From an uncultured Cellvibrionales bacterium (GTDB lineage Bacteria; Pseudomonadota; Gammaproteobacteria; Pseudomonadales; Dasaniaceae), in the NCBI GenBank assembly GCA_913019905.1, contig CAJVZD010000005.1, positions 124,001 to 188,000 of the forward strand: 64,000 nt of DNA. The letters run 5' to 3'. The position numbers were made by a program, and so were the translations under genes. Below are positions 18,111-27,034 of the stretch, piece by piece. Each line of letters starts with the position of its first letter. The stretch's first letter is position 1. Below the pieces are notes generated by a model. That model searched no databases. It saw only the letters and a list, made by a program, of their open reading frames with translations, and was not told where the DNA came from.

Positions 18111-19364
18111 TCAATGGAAACTAAATTTCTCTTCTTTGTGGTATTGGGACAGCTTTAGCGATACGGCGGCCGATAGGGCTATAAGGGCGCTGGAAATCCA
18201 CAAACAATAGGCCAGCCCCCACGTTTGGAACACCCAGCCTGAAAGCACCGTGCCTAACAGTCGGCCGATCGCGTTGGCCATATAATAAAAACCAACATCC
18301 ATAGAGACGGCGTCGTCGCTCGCAAAATTGATAACAAGAAAACTGTGTAGGGCAGAATTTACAGCGAACAGTACGCCAAAAACAAGTAGCCCCGCTATTA
18401 GAGACAGCTCGATGGGGGCGCCCGACGTCATTGCAAGAGCTATTCCTGCAGGAATCAGAGACAAACCGACAGCCCAGTGAAATAGTGCCCTTGGCGTGGG
18501 TGTATGGGCTCTGTCTGTGCCGGCAAAAATAGTTCTGGTAACAGCCGGTGTGACCGATTGAACCAGTCCATAGCCAATAATCCAGCTGGCTAAAAAAGCG
18601 CCGACCAGCCGATCGTCCCATCCCAATACAGATGAGAGATAAACAGGAAGCGCGATCACAAACCAGACATCCCGTGCTGCAAATAGAAACAGGCGCGCAG
18701 CGGACAAATAATTGATTGCCTGGCTTTTTGAAAAAAGTTGGCTGAACTTGGGTTTGCTGTTGGATTTACCCAGATCCTTTTTTAACGCAAAAAGACTGAA
18801 CAGCCACACGACTGTGAGTGCAGCAACCATGATAGTTATTGCGCCTCTGAAATCCCAAGCCGCCAGTAATGCGCCGCCGAGAAAGAAGCCGAACCCTTTT
18901 AGAGCGTTCTTTGAACCTGTGAGCATTGTAACCCACTTATAGAGCGTTCCCTCAGCGCCTTTGGGCACCAAGAGACGAATTGCGCTTTTAGCGCTCATTT
19001 TGTTCAGGTCTTTTGCGATACCCGATAGGGCCTGCGCCACCATGACCAAGCCTATCGTCAGTAAGTTGTCGGGAACCAATAGCAGCGACAGCGCGACGAT
19101 CTGGATTGCCAGACCAGCATTCATGGTGGCATTTAAGCCGCTGCGGGCACCCAGCCAGCCACCAAGCAGGTTGGTGACGACACCAAAGACTTCATAAAAT
19201 ATGAACAGCATCGCCACTTGCAAAGGGCTATACCCTAACTGGTGGAAGTGCAGAACGACCAGCATTCGCAATGCGCCATCGGTCATGGTGAACGCCCAAT
19301 AATTGCCAGTAACAATTAGATACTGGCGAATCGGCACCGACAAACTGGCAGGCCTGAAAATCAT
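18111..19364 (-). CDS. arsJ: Organoarsenical efflux MFS transporter ArsJ
   Basis: 417 residues, 11-12 hydrophobic segments, major facilitator fold. It starts directly after the GAPDH stop (TAA then ATG, no gap), the ordering typical of gapdh-arsJ operons, and an ArsR-family regulator is divergent upstream. In the established pathway GAPDH acts on arsenate to give 1-arseno-3-phosphoglycerate, and ArsJ exports that unstable product, which then decomposes outside the cell. Family assignment rests on sequence character plus the diagnostic neighbourhood; another MFS role is unlikely in this setting. Confidence 0.88.
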   Translation of the reverse strand: MIFRPASLSVPIRQYLIVTGNYWAFTMTDGALRMLVVLHFHQLGYSPLQVAMLFIFYEVFGVVTNLLGGWLGARSGLNATMNAGLAIQIVALSLLLVPDNLLTIGLVMVAQALSGIAKDLNKMSAKSAIRLLVPKGAEGTLYKWVTMLTGSKNALKGFGFFLGGALLAAWDFRGAITIMVAALTVVWLFSLFALKKDLGKSNSKPKFSQLFSKSQAINYLSAARLFLFAARDVWFVIALPVYLSSVLGWDDRLVGAFLASWIIGYGLVQSVTPAVTRTIFAGTDRAHTPTPRALFHWAVGLSLIPAGIALAMTSGAPIELSLIAGLLVFGVLFAVNSALHSFLVINFASDDAVSMDVGFYYMANAIGRLLGTVLSGWVFQTWGLAYCLWISSALIALSAAVSLKLSQYHKEEKFSFH

Positions 19365-20375
19365 TTAGAGTTGATCTCTGGACGCGACTTTATGCATTAA
19401 TTCAGCCGTTCGATTGGCGTAGCCCCACTCATTGTCATACCACAAATAGAGTTTCACTTGAGTGCCGTTGATGACCATGGTCGAGAGTGCATCGACGATG
19501 CTCGAGCGTGGGTCTGTTCTGTAGTCGATTGAAACTAATGGTTTTGTTTCATAGCCGAGTATTCCCGCGAGTTCGTTTTTGGCCGCGGATTCCAAAAGTG
19601 CGTTCACTTCCTCAGTGGATGTTTCCCGCTGCACCTCAAAAACACAATCGGTCAGTGAGGCATTAGCCAGCGGCACGCGTACCGCTTGCCCATTCAGTTT
19701 ACCCTTTAAGTCCGGGAAGATATGGGTAATGGCGGTAGCGGACCCGGTCGTGGTGGGAATCAAACTCATCCCGCAAGCCCGAGCTCTGCGCAGATCCTTG
19801 TGAGGGGCATCTAAAATGGTCTGTGTATTCGTAATATCGTGAATGGTCGTCATAGAACCGTGTTTAATGCCGATATTTTCATGAATCACTTTTACCACTG
19901 GAGCTAGACAATTGGTGGTGCACGAGGCCGCGCTGACGATTTGGTGAATAGCGGGATCGTAGAGGTTGTCATTAACACCGATGACCACGTCGAGTACACC
20001 TTCCTCTTTTACCGGAGCGGTTACGACCACTCGCTTAACGCCCTGCGTGAGGTAGTGATTCAACGTGGCTTGTGTCTTAAATTTACCCGATGCTTCAATG
20101 ACCACGTCGCAGGCCGACCAGTCGGAATCAGCAATACTTCGATTGGCTGAAAAAGTCACCTGCTTTCCCCCAACGCGAATACTATCGCCATTGCCCTCTG
20201 CAACGTGGGTCCACTTTCCGTGCACAGAGTCATAATTGAGAAGATGGGCGAATGTCGTCGCATCACCTGCAGGGTCGTTCACGCGGATTATCTGCACATC
20301 TGCCATTTCCCATGCTGCTCTTATGGTGAGTCTACCGATCCGTCCCAAGCCATTGACACCCACTTTTATAGTCAT
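19365..20375 (-). CDS. ArsJ-associated glyceraldehyde-3-phosphate dehydrogenase
   Basis: 336 residues, type I GAPDH. NAD-binding GLGRIGR (9-15), catalytic ASCTTNC with Cys152, and His179 in [10 protein letters not shown]-terminal WYDNEWGYA is conserved. In this location it probably serves arsenate detoxification by forming 1-arseno-3-phosphoglycerate for ArsJ, and not central glycolysis. A ribosome site GGAGATAG precedes the ATG. The operon promoter should lie in 20376-20857 and be repressed by the divergent ArsR protein. Confidence 0.93.
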   Translation of the reverse strand: MTIKVGVNGLGRIGRLTIRAAWEMADVQIIRVNDPAGDATTFAHLLNYDSVHGKWTHVAEGNGDSIRVGGKQVTFSANRSIADSDWSACDVVIEASGKFKTQATLNHYLTQGVKRVVVTAPVKEEGVLDVVIGVNDNLYDPAIHQIVSAASCTTNCLAPVVKVIHENIGIKHGSMTTIHDITNTQTILDAPHKDLRRARACGMSLIPTTTGSATAITHIFPDLKGKLNGQAVRVPLANASLTDCVFEVQRETSTEEVNALLESAAKNELAGILGYETKPLVSIDYRTDPRSSIVDALSTMVINGTQVKLYLWYDNEWGYANRTAELMHKVASRDQL

Positions 20376-20857
20376 GATCTATCTCCGTAATTTTCCATTA
20401 AATTGTTCACGTCAGTGTTGAGTGAGATTGACGGTTGTAACAAGAGGCAGCACTAAACCCTTTGTATTAGAACCCGCGCAATATAACGGCGAGAAATCTG
20501 TTTTCAGCATGAGTAAAATATTACTCCAGACCCCCAGACCCCCAGACCCCCACATATCCAGAACACCAGAACAAAGGTTAGCTGGCGGTCTCGTTTACCA
20601 AGCCGGCTATGATTACGCATCGTGCGGATACTGGATTGCCGATAGAGACAGTGATTTAAATACTCAGGCCAATGCATGGTCTCTGGTATTACTCATAAAA
20701 CACATTCGTACTCTGCTCCGCATAAACGATTCTTACATCCGAAGAGCTTGGGTTTGTCGGTAGTTCCTCGCTGCAATCGGAGATGGACAAGAATAGTAAT
20801 CCCTTGCACAATACGGCTCCGATCGTAGTATATTCCAATTAGAGAATATTCCAATAT
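20376..20857. other. Divergent control region of the arsenic genes
   Basis: A 482-base gap between gapdh (leftward) and arsR (rightward). It holds a short CAGACCCC tandem run near 20530-20550. The arsR end contains the palindromic operator listed separately. No gene in it is convincing. A gap this long is unusual for a simple shared ars promoter. Confidence 0.45.
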
Positions 20858-20865
20858 ATGAATAT
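20830..20865. promoter_or_regulatory. Probable ArsR operator: two overlapping palindromes
   Basis: Two copies of ATATTC-N8-GAATAT share a central GAATATTC (20830-20849 and 20846-20865). ArsR-family repressors commonly bind 12-2-12-like or ATTC-rich dyads. The right palindrome covers the arsR ATG at 20858, implying that bound repressor would block its own initiation. Confidence 0.6.
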
Positions 20866-21211
20866 AGATGCAACTCATTTTTTTTCAGCCCTCGCCAATG
20901 ATACGCGCCGACGCTGCCTCTTTTTGGTGGTCGCGAACGAAGAGGTCTGTGTGTGTGAAATTGTAGAAGCACTTGGTATCCCGCAGCCCAGTGCATCTAA
21001 GGCCCTGCGCGGTTTAAAAGATGCTGGATTGTTGCGTGATCGCAAAGAAGCAAATTGGAATTATTTTAGACTCAGTGATGCAATGCCCGATTGGGCAAGC
21101 GCAGTGGTGTTGGCAACCGTCCGAGGACTAGGATTATCAGACGTCCACATTGCCGATCAGAAACGATTCGCTGGGTTGGATCTCAGAAGACCAGGGACAG
21201 CGTGTCAATAG
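20858..21211 (+). CDS. arsR: ArsR-family arsenic-responsive repressor
   Basis: 117 residues, winged helix. Metal-sensing pair EVCVCEIVEAL (Cys31, Cys33) followed by recognition segment PQPSASKALRGLKDAGLL and the wing DRKEANWNYF. This CVC arrangement is the classic arsenite sensor. Divergent from gapdh-arsJ. The ATG has no Shine-Dalgarno visible and is inside the palindromic operator, so the transcript may be leaderless or nearly so. Confidence 0.88.
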   Translation: MNIDATHFFSALANDTRRRCLFLVVANEEVCVCEIVEALGIPQPSASKALRGLKDAGLLRDRKEANWNYFRLSDAMPDWASAVVLATVRGLGLSDVHIADQKRFAGLDLRRPGTACQ

Positions 21212-21403
21212 AGCAGGACTCCTCAGGCGTATGATGAGGTTCGGCCACCGAAGGTTGCTAGTTTATTGATTGAGTTGATTCGTGTTAATAGTTCTTAAGC
21301 TACTAACCAAAAGCTGACAGTCAAACGCTTACAACATATACCGCGTTTGGTGGAAAAAACTGACTATAACCGAAACCGCTAGTGGCTGGTTGCCAGGATT
21401 AGT

Positions 21404-22480
21404 TTATTTTTCGGGCATCGATTTGATGTAAATGTCCTGTTTAGTATAAGGGATTTCTATCCCTTCTCTTATAAAAGCTTTATAGACAGCACTGTTTAAC
21501 TGGTCGAGGATTCTTCCTCTCAATACGGGTTGGTCGATCCAGCACAATAACTCAAAATTAAGCGATGAAGTGGCAAATTCTCTGAAGCGAACACGGGGTT
21601 CAGGATCTTGGCATGTCGATTTTTCCTCGAGACCAACGGTCATTAATATGTCTCTAACTCGATCGATATCGCTGCCATACGCGACGCCTACCTTGACCCG
21701 AATACGAAACTTCTCGTGTCGTCCACCCGACTCATTAATAATCTTTGTATTGCCCATGACTGCGTTCGGAACAGTGACTTCCACATCATCGCGCGTTAAT
21801 AGTCTTGTACTGCGAATTCCTATTTTGGTGATCTCTCCGCGTTCGCCGCCATCGAGAACGACAAAGTCACCGATTTTGTAGGGCGCATCTGCCATGATAA
21901 ATACCCCCGAAAAGAGGTTCGCAAGAGTATCTTTTGCCGCGAATCCGACAGCAATACCAACAATGCCAGCAGACGCCAACCACGCGGTCATATCGACCTG
22001 CCAGTTGAGAAAGATATAGTAGATTGCAATGACGATTATCAATACAAAGGCCAGGTTTTCGAACAGAGGCAGGGTTTTGGGATTAAGTACATCCAGTTTG
22101 TCCGGGTCAAAAGCGAAGTGAGAAATAAATAGTTTCGACGTTCGCAGTAAAAATTGTGCCCAAATGAGAATGGCGAGCGAATAGAGAACCGATGAAATTA
22201 TCGTTTGGATGGAGCCTTCGGGCTTTAGGAGTGTGACAACACTTGCGAAGCCTAATAGTAAGATGCTGAAAAAAAGAGGCTTGTGCAGGATCTCAATAAA
22301 TTGGTCATCGATAATGCTGTCCGTATTTGCGGCAAATCGTTTAACCCATACCGCAACTACACGATCGACCAGCATGGCGATAATAAAGGCACCGGTGATC
22401 AGAACAATAACCTGAACGGTTATGTTGTCACCAAAAACCTCAAGATAGGATTCCATCGTCGCTTGCCACGAATCAAACAT
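21404..22480 (-). CDS. MscS-family mechanosensitive channel
   Basis: 358 residues. Four or five hydrophobic spans, with the conserved pore helix and channel segment GIVGIAVGFAAKDTLANL, then the beta domain with YKIGDFVVLDGGERG and the typical vestibule segment VEVTVPNAVMGNTKIIN. Length and architecture match small MscS-type channels of the inner membrane that release solutes on hypo-osmotic shock. ATG 22480 is chosen over a GTG nine bases earlier because AAAGGTG is correctly spaced. Confidence 0.92.
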   Translation of the reverse strand: MFDSWQATMESYLEVFGDNITVQVIVLITGAFIIAMLVDRVVAVWVKRFAANTDSIIDDQFIEILHKPLFFSILLLGFASVVTLLKPEGSIQTIISSVLYSLAILIWAQFLLRTSKLFISHFAFDPDKLDVLNPKTLPLFENLAFVLIIVIAIYYIFLNWQVDMTAWLASAGIVGIAVGFAAKDTLANLFSGVFIMADAPYKIGDFVVLDGGERGEITKIGIRSTRLLTRDDVEVTVPNAVMGNTKIINESGGRHEKFRIRVKVGVAYGSDIDRVRDILMTVGLEEKSTCQDPEPRVRFREFATSSLNFELLCWIDQPVLRGRILDQLNSAVYKAFIREGIEIPYTKQDIYIKSMPEK

Positions 22481-22939
22481 AGTTAACACCTTTTATTTAC
22501 AATGCCGGTCAGCGGCCCTTTTCACCCAGAAATTCTGCTGGAATTTAACGTATATTAAAACACTTATAAAATACGCTGGAATTTGACGTATATTAAAACA
22601 CTTATAAAATACGCTGCGCAACGAATCTAAACCGTTTTCTTGAGCCGTCACAGCAGCACTGATGGGACATTCTAATAGGATAGGGCAATGGGAGGTTCTC
22701 TTTCCCTGATTAACACCAATGAGCTTAAGGCCCCGACATCTGGAAGTGTGTATTTTTCTCCCGATGCTTGTCTAGAACGTACTGCCACCTGACATGGACT
22801 TGCGCGAATTTCTCCAGTATCTTGATGTTCATTTATTCACTTGTTCACGGAAACAATTTTTCAGAAAATATTGAAAGTTGAGGCCCTGGTGCGATCCCAG
22901 GCAAATTGTCACGATTAACTAAAAGAGAGTAGAAGAATA
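22481..22939. other. Intergenic region between MscS and enoyl-CoA hydratase
   Basis: A 459-base divergent gap. It holds a 38-base tandem duplication near its left side. No gene is supported. The hydratase gene has a purine-rich ribosome site (AAAGAGAG) shortly before ATG 22940. Confidence 0.4.
22537..22612. repeat. 38-base tandem duplication
   Basis: Two adjacent copies of a 38-base unit starting GCTGGAATTT, differing by one base (A to G at position 11), followed by the first four bases of a third. It lies just upstream of the MscS start, so may include or duplicate a promoter element (TATATTAAAA and TTATAAAATA are in each copy). Confidence 0.95.
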
Positions 22940-23707
22940 ATGACGGAAAACTCAGAAATACTGCTGGTAGAAAAAAGAGGGGAGGTCGAGTGGGTGACGA
23001 TGAATCGTCCCGATCGCTTAAATGCATTGAGTAAAGAAATGGTGCATGAATTGCGACAATATTTTGAAGAAAAGTATGACGATAAAGACACCCGAATTAT
23101 TGTGTTGCGAGGTGCGGGACGCGCATTTTGTGCGGGGCTCGATTTAAAAGAAGAGCGGACCGCCGGCGACGTAGCGGACAGCTTTAAAGGCCAGACAAAT
23201 ATTCGTGATATTTATAAGGCTATGCGACGATGCCCACAACCGATCATATCACTGATAAAAGGGGCCGCTTGTGGCGGTGGTTTTTCGCTGGCATTAGCAT
23301 CGGACATCCGTATCGTTGGAGAGAGTGCAAAGTTGAACGCGGCCTACTTGACGATTGGTTTAACGGGTTGTGATATGGGCTCAAGCTATTTTCTACCGCG
23401 TTTGGTGGGTGCATCGCTAGCGTCGGAGTTATTGTTAACGGGTCGATTTATCTATGCACAAGAAGCCGTTTTACACCGCTTGGTATCCAAGGTAGTACCC
23501 GATGAGGAGTTAGACGATGCACCGACGGATATTATTGAAGCGATGTTAGCCACCTCCAAAATGGGGCTGCAGTTAACCAAAGATGCCCTTAATTTCTCAA
23601 TTGACGCACCGAGTATGGACGCGGCAATGGCAATGGAAGATCGTCAGCAGATTTTACTTAGCGCTGCTAGTGATGAATTTAGCAATCGGCGCCAAAAATT
23701 CCAGTGA
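22940..23707 (+). CDS. Enoyl-CoA hydratase/isomerase family protein
   Basis: 255 residues, crotonase fold. Oxyanion-hole segments GRAFCAGLDLK (60-70) and KGAACGGGFSLALASDI. The second active-site segment is LTGCDMGSSYFLPRLVG, the GCDMG variant in which the canonical catalytic glutamate positions differ from mitochondrial ECH. Likely acts on an enoyl-CoA in fatty or branched-acid catabolism. Confidence 0.9.
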   Translation: MTENSEILLVEKRGEVEWVTMNRPDRLNALSKEMVHELRQYFEEKYDDKDTRIIVLRGAGRAFCAGLDLKEERTAGDVADSFKGQTNIRDIYKAMRRCPQPIISLIKGAACGGGFSLALASDIRIVGESAKLNAAYLTIGLTGCDMGSSYFLPRLVGASLASELLLTGRFIYAQEAVLHRLVSKVVPDEELDDAPTDIIEAMLATSKMGLQLTKDALNFSIDAPSMDAAMAMEDRQQILLSAASDEFSNRRQKFQ

Positions 23708-23868
23708 AAGGCCGATATCTTGGCGGAATTCGACTTTCAATTTTTCGCCGAGTTCCACTCAGAATGGGTCGCCGTAGTTCATTCAAGTGCTAATATTGAA
23801 GTGAAGACGCAGTTTTTCAGCCGGCGGTGCAAAATTCAACGGTTTCAAAAAGGCTGTAAGGGAATGTT

Positions 23869-24251
23869 ATGAGCTTCGATATTAATGGGAAGAAAACGGA
23901 CTTTTTACACGATTTTATGACTAAGTCAGTGGCGAAGAACTTTTGACGTTTTCGCTTGAAATGAGCGGCGACCCAAGATTTGAAGAGGCCGATTATATTA
24001 TCGGCGATTGAACACAAACCTACGAGTCTACGATCACCGTAAAGGATGTTGAGAACCTGGTAGCGTATATAACCGTAGTGCCGAAGTCCAATTCGCGCAT
24101 AAAAAGCGCAACAGGAATGTTTGATGATGAGAGTCGACAGGGCTTGTCGGGGCTTTACGGTTTGCTGGCGTCCGATATGCCGTGGGACATTGATTACTTT
24201 CATGCTTTGAGTGAGGCGAGGTCACGGGGCAACGTGAAGGAAGACCGTTAG
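23869..24251 (+). pseudogene. Decayed paralogue of the following small gene
   Basis: ATG 23869 is preceded by a good ribosome site (AAGGGA), but the frame meets a TGA and continues in another frame. The readable part LEMSGDPRFEEADYIIGD, stop, then TITVKDVENLVAY, SNSRIKSA, GLSGLYGLLASDMPWDID aligns along its length with the intact neighbour (LDASGDPRFDD, LTNPRIKNA, ALAGLYQMLTDNLPWEIK). A frameshift near 23945 and an in-frame TGA about 24017 indicate loss of function after tandem duplication. Confidence 0.85.
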
Positions 24252-24439
24252 GGTCGAAAGTCACTTCACGCCCTTTGTATACTCGAACTTTGAGCTTGGA
24301 ATAAGCCGGCAAATTCTGTCGGATTTAGTGTTTTTTTCAGGGGGCGCGAATAGTTCGGCGAACGCGTTATGGTTGGAACGTAGCCACCACCGGGGAACTC
24401 AGTGAAAACGTTTGCATTTGTCTATCTAGTTGAGTATCT

Positions 24440-24817
24440 ATGACAGTAGAATATTGTTGGGAGCCAAAAGGTATCTACATTCGGTTTAGCGGCAGTATTA
24501 CTGGCGTCGGAATTTTGGCGGCTGCTTTAGACGCGAGTGGAGATCCGAGATTTGATGATATCTCTTATGCTCTCGTTGACTTATTCGATGCAAGGAGCTC
24601 GACAGTCAATGCCGAAGATATGAAGCAAATGGCTGCCTATGTCAGCGCCATGTCCCTAACCAATCCTCGTATCAAAAACGCCATCGTTATGTTTCCAGAT
24701 AATGAAGAGCGTTCTGCTTTGGCCGGCTTATATCAAATGCTGACCGATAATCTTCCCTGGGAAATAAAATTGTTTGAAACACTTGATGCAGCCCGAGAAT
24801 GGACTGACGACCGCTAA
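24440..24817 (+). CDS. Small soluble protein, STAS/SpoIIAA-like (tentative)
   Basis: 125 residues, no signal peptide. The alternating beta/alpha pattern (FSGSITGVGILAAALDASG, then YALVDLFDARS, then DMKQMAAYVSAM) resembles SpoIIAA/STAS-like or Crp-helical small proteins, but I do not recognise a specific family. The decayed tandem copy upstream shows that this family was duplicated here. Neighbours give no function. Confidence 0.6.
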   Translation: MTVEYCWEPKGIYIRFSGSITGVGILAAALDASGDPRFDDISYALVDLFDARSSTVNAEDMKQMAAYVSAMSLTNPRIKNAIVMFPDNEERSALAGLYQMLTDNLPWEIKLFETLDAAREWTDDR

Positions 24818-24835
24818 CGTCATGTTTCACTATCC

Positions 24836-24915
24836 GAGAACCTGATTGTTTGAGAATTTGATCGTTTGAGAACTTGATCGTTTGAGAAGTTAATTGGTTG
24901 AGAATCGAACGGACT
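24836..24915. repeat. 16-base imperfect tandem repeat, five copies plus partial
   Basis: Five units begin GAGAA and run 16 bases (e.g. GAGAACTTGATCGTTT), then a sixth starts at 24916. Copies two and three differ by one base. They lie between the small gene's stop and the minus-strand operon end, where they could be a transcription end or protein-binding array. No spacers, so not a CRISPR. Confidence 0.9.
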
Positions 24916-24948
24916 GAGAAGCCGGTCATAATCCTGCTTCGTCGCCGA

Positions 24949-25089
24949 CTAGCCGTAGGCCAATGCGAGCATCTCTCTGACACCTTGGATTTGTATTGTC
25001 CAATAAACGGCAGAAAATAAGAGTATGGTGCTAGTCGCCACGATTGCTGCGGTCTGCGCGTCATCCAGTTTGTCGTTTTTCTTTTGCAT
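24949..25089 (-). CDS. 46-residue single-span membrane protein
   Basis: Short gene, ATG at 25089, stop TAG at 24949-24951. Charged N terminus QKKNDKLDD followed by one transmembrane segment (about 13-33, TAAIVATSTILLFSAVYW) and a short tail. GGGGA lies six bases before the ATG. It follows the DUF6644-like gene by 70 bases on the same strand, so is probably the last gene of that operon. It could be an assembly or stabilising subunit of the membrane complex. No family recognised. Confidence 0.65.
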   Translation of the reverse strand: MQKKNDKLDDAQTAAIVATSTILLFSAVYWTIQIQGVREMLALAYG

Positions 25090-25159
25090 TTTTTTCCCCA
25101 ATAATAATGATGCGACGGCTATCTCCGTAACCGCGCTAAATGACTGCCAGTATTTGGCA

Positions 25160-25741
25160 TTAAGCGAAGCCTATCCAGCGACCAGCCGCTGCTACGGTAA
25201 ACCAGACTAACAAGGAAGAAATCGCAACCATTTTGACGATGACTGGGTGGATATCAGTAATTTCCTTTTTAAGTAGGGGTATTTTTATAAAAAACACGAA
25301 TATCATACCCGCACACAGCACCAACATTTTGTACCAAAAGACGGGCAGATAATAAACTTTCATGGCTACCCCGCAAGCCATGAAAATGCCGGTAAATAAC
25401 ATGATAGCCAATCCCGCGACAAATACCTTATGAGACTGGTCTAGAATAACTCTTACCGGATAATCCGTTAAAATTAAACCGAGAAGGCGCCCGTCGCTCG
25501 CCAGCACTGCACCGCCTAACAAGGCCATCGCAAGCAGATGAACCGCTTCTATCACGGCAAATGCCGCCCCCCAGGTTTTACCAATCACACCAAAAAGCGT
25601 GGTTTCCATCCATTCGAAAAAGGGCAATAAAGCATCCCAGGCCTCAAGCCGTAAACTCGAAAAAGAAAATGCCAGCGTTAATGTTATGACTAACGCGGTA
25701 ATGAAAGTCCTGCGGTACGAACCCATGGCTGAGGCGGGCAT
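25160..25741 (-). CDS. DUF6644-like integral membrane protein
   Basis: 193 residues, about five transmembrane spans. Contains several membrane histidines (EAVHLLAMA, DQSHKVFVAG) spaced as in haem or metal-ligand membrane proteins. ATG has a strong AAGGAG site. The upstream gene encodes a related protein of similar length, so the two may form a heterodimer. Function unknown. Confidence 0.72.
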   Translation of the reverse strand: MPASAMGSYRRTFITALVITLTLAFSFSSLRLEAWDALLPFFEWMETTLFGVIGKTWGAAFAVIEAVHLLAMALLGGAVLASDGRLLGLILTDYPVRVILDQSHKVFVAGLAIMLFTGIFMACGVAMKVYYLPVFWYKMLVLCAGMIFVFFIKIPLLKKEITDIHPVIVKMVAISSLLVWFTVAAAGRWIGFA

Positions 25742-25800
25742 GTATGACTCCTTAATTCTTTACTGAAATGTTATTCGCAAAAACACGTAAGCATGATTCT

Positions 25801-26373
25801 TTAAAACTGGGTTTGGCCGTCTATGCAACCGGCGATAGCACTGACAAAAGGCCCTGGATTGTGGGAGCAATCGAACCAGTCATAAGCAATAAAACGTCCG
25901 CACACGGCAATGAGTATCCAGAAGATGATGGATAGTGTTGCACCTATGCGCAGGTTTCTTGGCGCTCTACCGTCGCCATCCCAGGTGGAAGAAGATGCAG
26001 TCAGCTGTTTGTGGAACAGGAAGGCGTTGATCGCAGCAGCGATCAGCAGAATGACTTTAATACGAAACCACAAGCTTTGCGAAGACCGCACAGGAATTGC
26101 GTAAAAGAGTAATAAGCCGGTAATAATCATGATACTGAATCCGAAAAGCATCGGTACATTTAAGTGACTGGCAATTTTTGCTGCCGGTATGCCGGGCATT
26201 GCGAAACCCAGTATCCTCAGGTCAATGAGAAATAACATGCCCAGGCAAATCATAAGCGTAAGTACGTGGGTGGCTTCAATCCAGTTATACATATAGAAGG
26301 ATTCGTGCAACAGGGTACTTGAAGCCATGGAGTCCAGCCACACAGCAAAACTATAAATCACTTCATTTAACAC
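25801..26373 (-). CDS. DUF6644-like integral membrane protein
   Basis: 190 residues, about five spans. The segment WIEATHVLTLMICLGMLFLIDLR is characteristic of DUF6644-type proteins, with a conserved His in EATHVL that matches EAVHLL of the neighbouring paralogue. C-terminal part is periplasmic and cysteine-containing (DCSHNPG). Likely forms a complex with the downstream paralogue. Confidence 0.78.
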   Translation of the reverse strand: MLNEVIYSFAVWLDSMASSTLLHESFYMYNWIEATHVLTLMICLGMLFLIDLRILGFAMPGIPAAKIASHLNVPMLFGFSIMIITGLLLFYAIPVRSSQSLWFRIKVILLIAAAINAFLFHKQLTASSSTWDGDGRAPRNLRIGATLSIIFWILIAVCGRFIAYDWFDCSHNPGPFVSAIAGCIDGQTQF

Positions 26374-26473
26374 AGATTCGGCTCTCCAATGGTAAGTGAT
26401 GCTTCAAAAACAATTCGTTCCTACGTACAGCGACATCTGCCGGGCAAGAAACGGTGGATTAATTTCAATTATT

Positions 26474-27034
26474 CTATTTGATATCTTTTTGTGTCTCAAA
26501 TTTGTGGCGGAACTCTCCGCCTTCGCGAAACTCAATGGCGTAAGGGAAAAAGCCGCCCGTATTCAACTGAACTGTCACCTCTTTTACTCCTCTGTTCTGC
26601 CAGAACCAGCCGTGAATTCCAGGAAAAGGGGCGCGGTATGCTGCATTGTTCTGTTTGCCACGACCTTTAGAAAATGTCTGGGCAAAAGACGGTGCTGCGC
26701 CATCCGGTTCACTGTGCATTTCGAATAAAACGTCATCATCTGCTTGCCACGAGTACACCATTGCCGCGCCTTTTTCGAGTCTGTATTTGTACTCGAGAGA
26801 TTCAAAGGGAGCGAGTTTAAATTCGAAACTATCGCTATGCCACGGTTGTTCCTGCGATTGGATGGCAGAAGTCTCTTCTCCGGAAAGTCCCATCAAGCCG
26901 AGCGCTGCGCCAGTACCCAGGGGATCTAATCCATATTCTGCCGGTAATACGGCTATAACAAGAATTGCAGTGGCGGTCAGTAATGAGGCGCCACAAGCCG
27001 CGAGTATTTTCTGAGGGCTTCGAATGTCAGTCAT
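26474..27034 (-). CDS. Single-span transmembrane anchor protein
   Basis: 186 residues. One N-terminal transmembrane segment (about 13-33, LTATAILVIAVLPAEYGLDP), then a periplasmic beta-rich domain. ATG 27034 overlaps the upstream HupE-like stop by ATGA, which fixes the start and shows co-translation. Residues SLEYKYRLEKGAAMVYSW and HGWFWQNRG are characteristic of the proteins called transmembrane anchor protein that accompany HupE/UreJ-like genes. Probable role as an anchored periplasmic subunit. Confidence 0.75.
   Translation of the reverse strand: MTDIRSPQKILAACGASLLTATAILVIAVLPAEYGLDPLGTGAALGLMGLSGEETSAIQSQEQPWHSDSFEFKLAPFESLEYKYRLEKGAAMVYSWQADDDVLFEMHSEPDGAAPSFAQTFSKGRGKQNNAAYRAPFPGIHGWFWQNRGVKEVTVQLNTGGFFPYAIEFREGGEFRHKFETQKDIK

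Noticed and set aside
20422-20763. 113-codon plus-strand frame in the ars control region
   Set aside because: No ribosome site, unusual composition containing a CAGACCCC run, and it occupies the expected promoter region.
24836-24930. Possible CRISPR-like repeat
   Set aside because: Repeats are 16 bases, adjacent, without spacers and with no cas genes.
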